Below are positions 41,583-42,055 of a stretch of 42,055 nt of DNA, in pieces. The notes below the pieces were generated by a model. The model saw only the letters and a program-made list of their open reading frames with translations. It searched no databases and had not been told where the DNA came from. The translations under genes were made by a program, and so were the position numbers. Each line of letters begins with the position of its first letter. Within the stretch, counting starts at the first letter, position 1. Source of the DNA: Clostridiaceae bacterium. GTDB lineage: Bacteria > Bacillota > Clostridia > Saccharofermentanales > DTU023. The stretch spans positions 1 through 42,055 of the forward strand of contig JAAYNE010000102.1 in the NCBI GenBank assembly GCA_012521015.1, in the 5' to 3' direction.

Positions 41583-42055
41583 TCAGACAGAATCTTTTTG
41601 AAGTAATGAGGCATATACGTAACTTGTTTTGCCGTTGTAGGTAAACCTGACCATGTTACCAACCAGCACTCCGCTTACTTTGTATCCCCTCGGAATAGTT
41701 CCCACGACACTTCCGTTTGGTGTGTTTCTTACATAAAGTTTCTGTTTGGCATAGCCGGTCATCGCAGGATTATTTGTCGTAGTCAAACTCATTGCCACAT
41801 AGGCTGTTCTGCTGTTATAGGTAAACTTGAGCCAGGCTCCTTCGATTGTTCCGCTGACCAACAGCGGACGCCATGTTCTGATAATTATGCTGCCGTTAGG
41901 TGCACTTCTGATGATCGAATTGGCAATTATATAGCGCGTTACTTTAACCGGGGTTGCTTGCAACAAGGAAGCGGAGATATAGCCGGTCCTGTTGTTATAG
42001 GTAAATCGCACCATGTTACCGACCAGAACACCTTTTACCTGACGTCCGATCGGAA
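41583..42055 (-). CDS. bacterial SH3-repeat protein, N-terminus outside window
   Basis: The open frame continues past the right edge (IGRQVKGVLVGN precedes the first in-window Met), so only the C-terminal 157 residues are seen. They contain two complete SH3-like repeats and part of a third. The repeated strands are NMVRFTYNNRTGYISASLL, WLKFTYNSRTAYVAMSLT and NMVRFTYNGKTSYVYASLL, each preceded by an RxxPNGSxI/V segment. Such repeats bind peptidoglycan and usually sit at the end of cell-wall hydrolases or surface proteins; the catalytic part, if any, is not in view. The protein ends QKDSV. Confidence 0.85.
   Translation of the reverse strand, partial: PIGRQVKGVLVGNMVRFTYNNRTGYISASLLQATPVKVTRYIIANSIIRSAPNGSIIIRTWRPLLVSGTIEGAWLKFTYNSRTAYVAMSLTTTNNPAMTGYAKQKLYVRNTPNGSVVGTIPRGYKVSGVLVGNMVRFTYNGKTSYVYASLLQKDSV

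Overview
The window looks like chromosome from a low-GC, Gram-positive bacterium of the Bacillota, most likely a Clostridia-type anaerobe. The grounds are: the order miaB-mutS-mutL-miaA-hfq-lexA; LiaF-like, YtxH, YtrA/GntR and YfhO family proteins; lipoproteins with Gram-positive lipoboxes; strong AGGAGG-type ribosome binding sites; and sigma-A promoters of the TTGACA-17-TATAAT kind. No species can be named from this sequence alone.

Layout. The left end holds the 3' part of RNase P RNA, then two small envelope-type proteins (YtxH-like, DUF948-like), a large YfhO-family membrane protein and a tRNA-Leu/tRNA-Trp pair with its own promoter and terminator. From about 5.4 to 9.5 kb three lipoprotein genes stand in a row, by eye richer in G+C than the core genes. 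The third is an oligopeptide-binding protein whose C-terminal segment appears to have moved to the N-terminus. They face a membrane-anchored LuxR-type regulator. From 11 to 15.6 kb come a small membrane protein, a CorA-type metal transporter, a LiaF-like/DUF4097 pair, an FMN-binding protein and an alpha/beta hydrolase. From 15.7 to 20.5 kb the genes lie on the minus strand: a YtrA-type GntR/ABC operon with a clear promoter and twin operators, a hydrolase, a TetR regulator with a paired operator, an array of hairpin repeats, and a nitroreductase.

The core block runs from 20.7 to 34.9 kb. First is a membrane protein-MoxR-DUF58-transglutaminase operon. Next come miaB, mutS, mutL and miaA (tRNA modification and mismatch repair). 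Last is a divergent Hfq-like protein that overlaps lexA tail to tail. lexA has a sigma-A promoter overlaid by two SOS-box-like palindromes and is divergent from an unrecognised single-span membrane protein.

The right end (36.6-42 kb) carries a diacylglycerol-kinase-family protein, a TauE/SafE-type exporter, a zinc-ribbon membrane protein, an RNA 2',3'-cyclic phosphodiesterase, a macro-domain protein, a two-gene membrane protein operon and a bacterial SH3-repeat protein that runs off the end.

The best candidates for something undescribed are the apparently circularly permuted OppA-like lipoprotein, the Hfq-like protein lacking the usual YKH motif and overlapping lexA, the 92-bp hairpin array, and the unknown membrane protein divergent from lexA. 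No defence system, CRISPR array, prophage or intact insertion sequence was seen.
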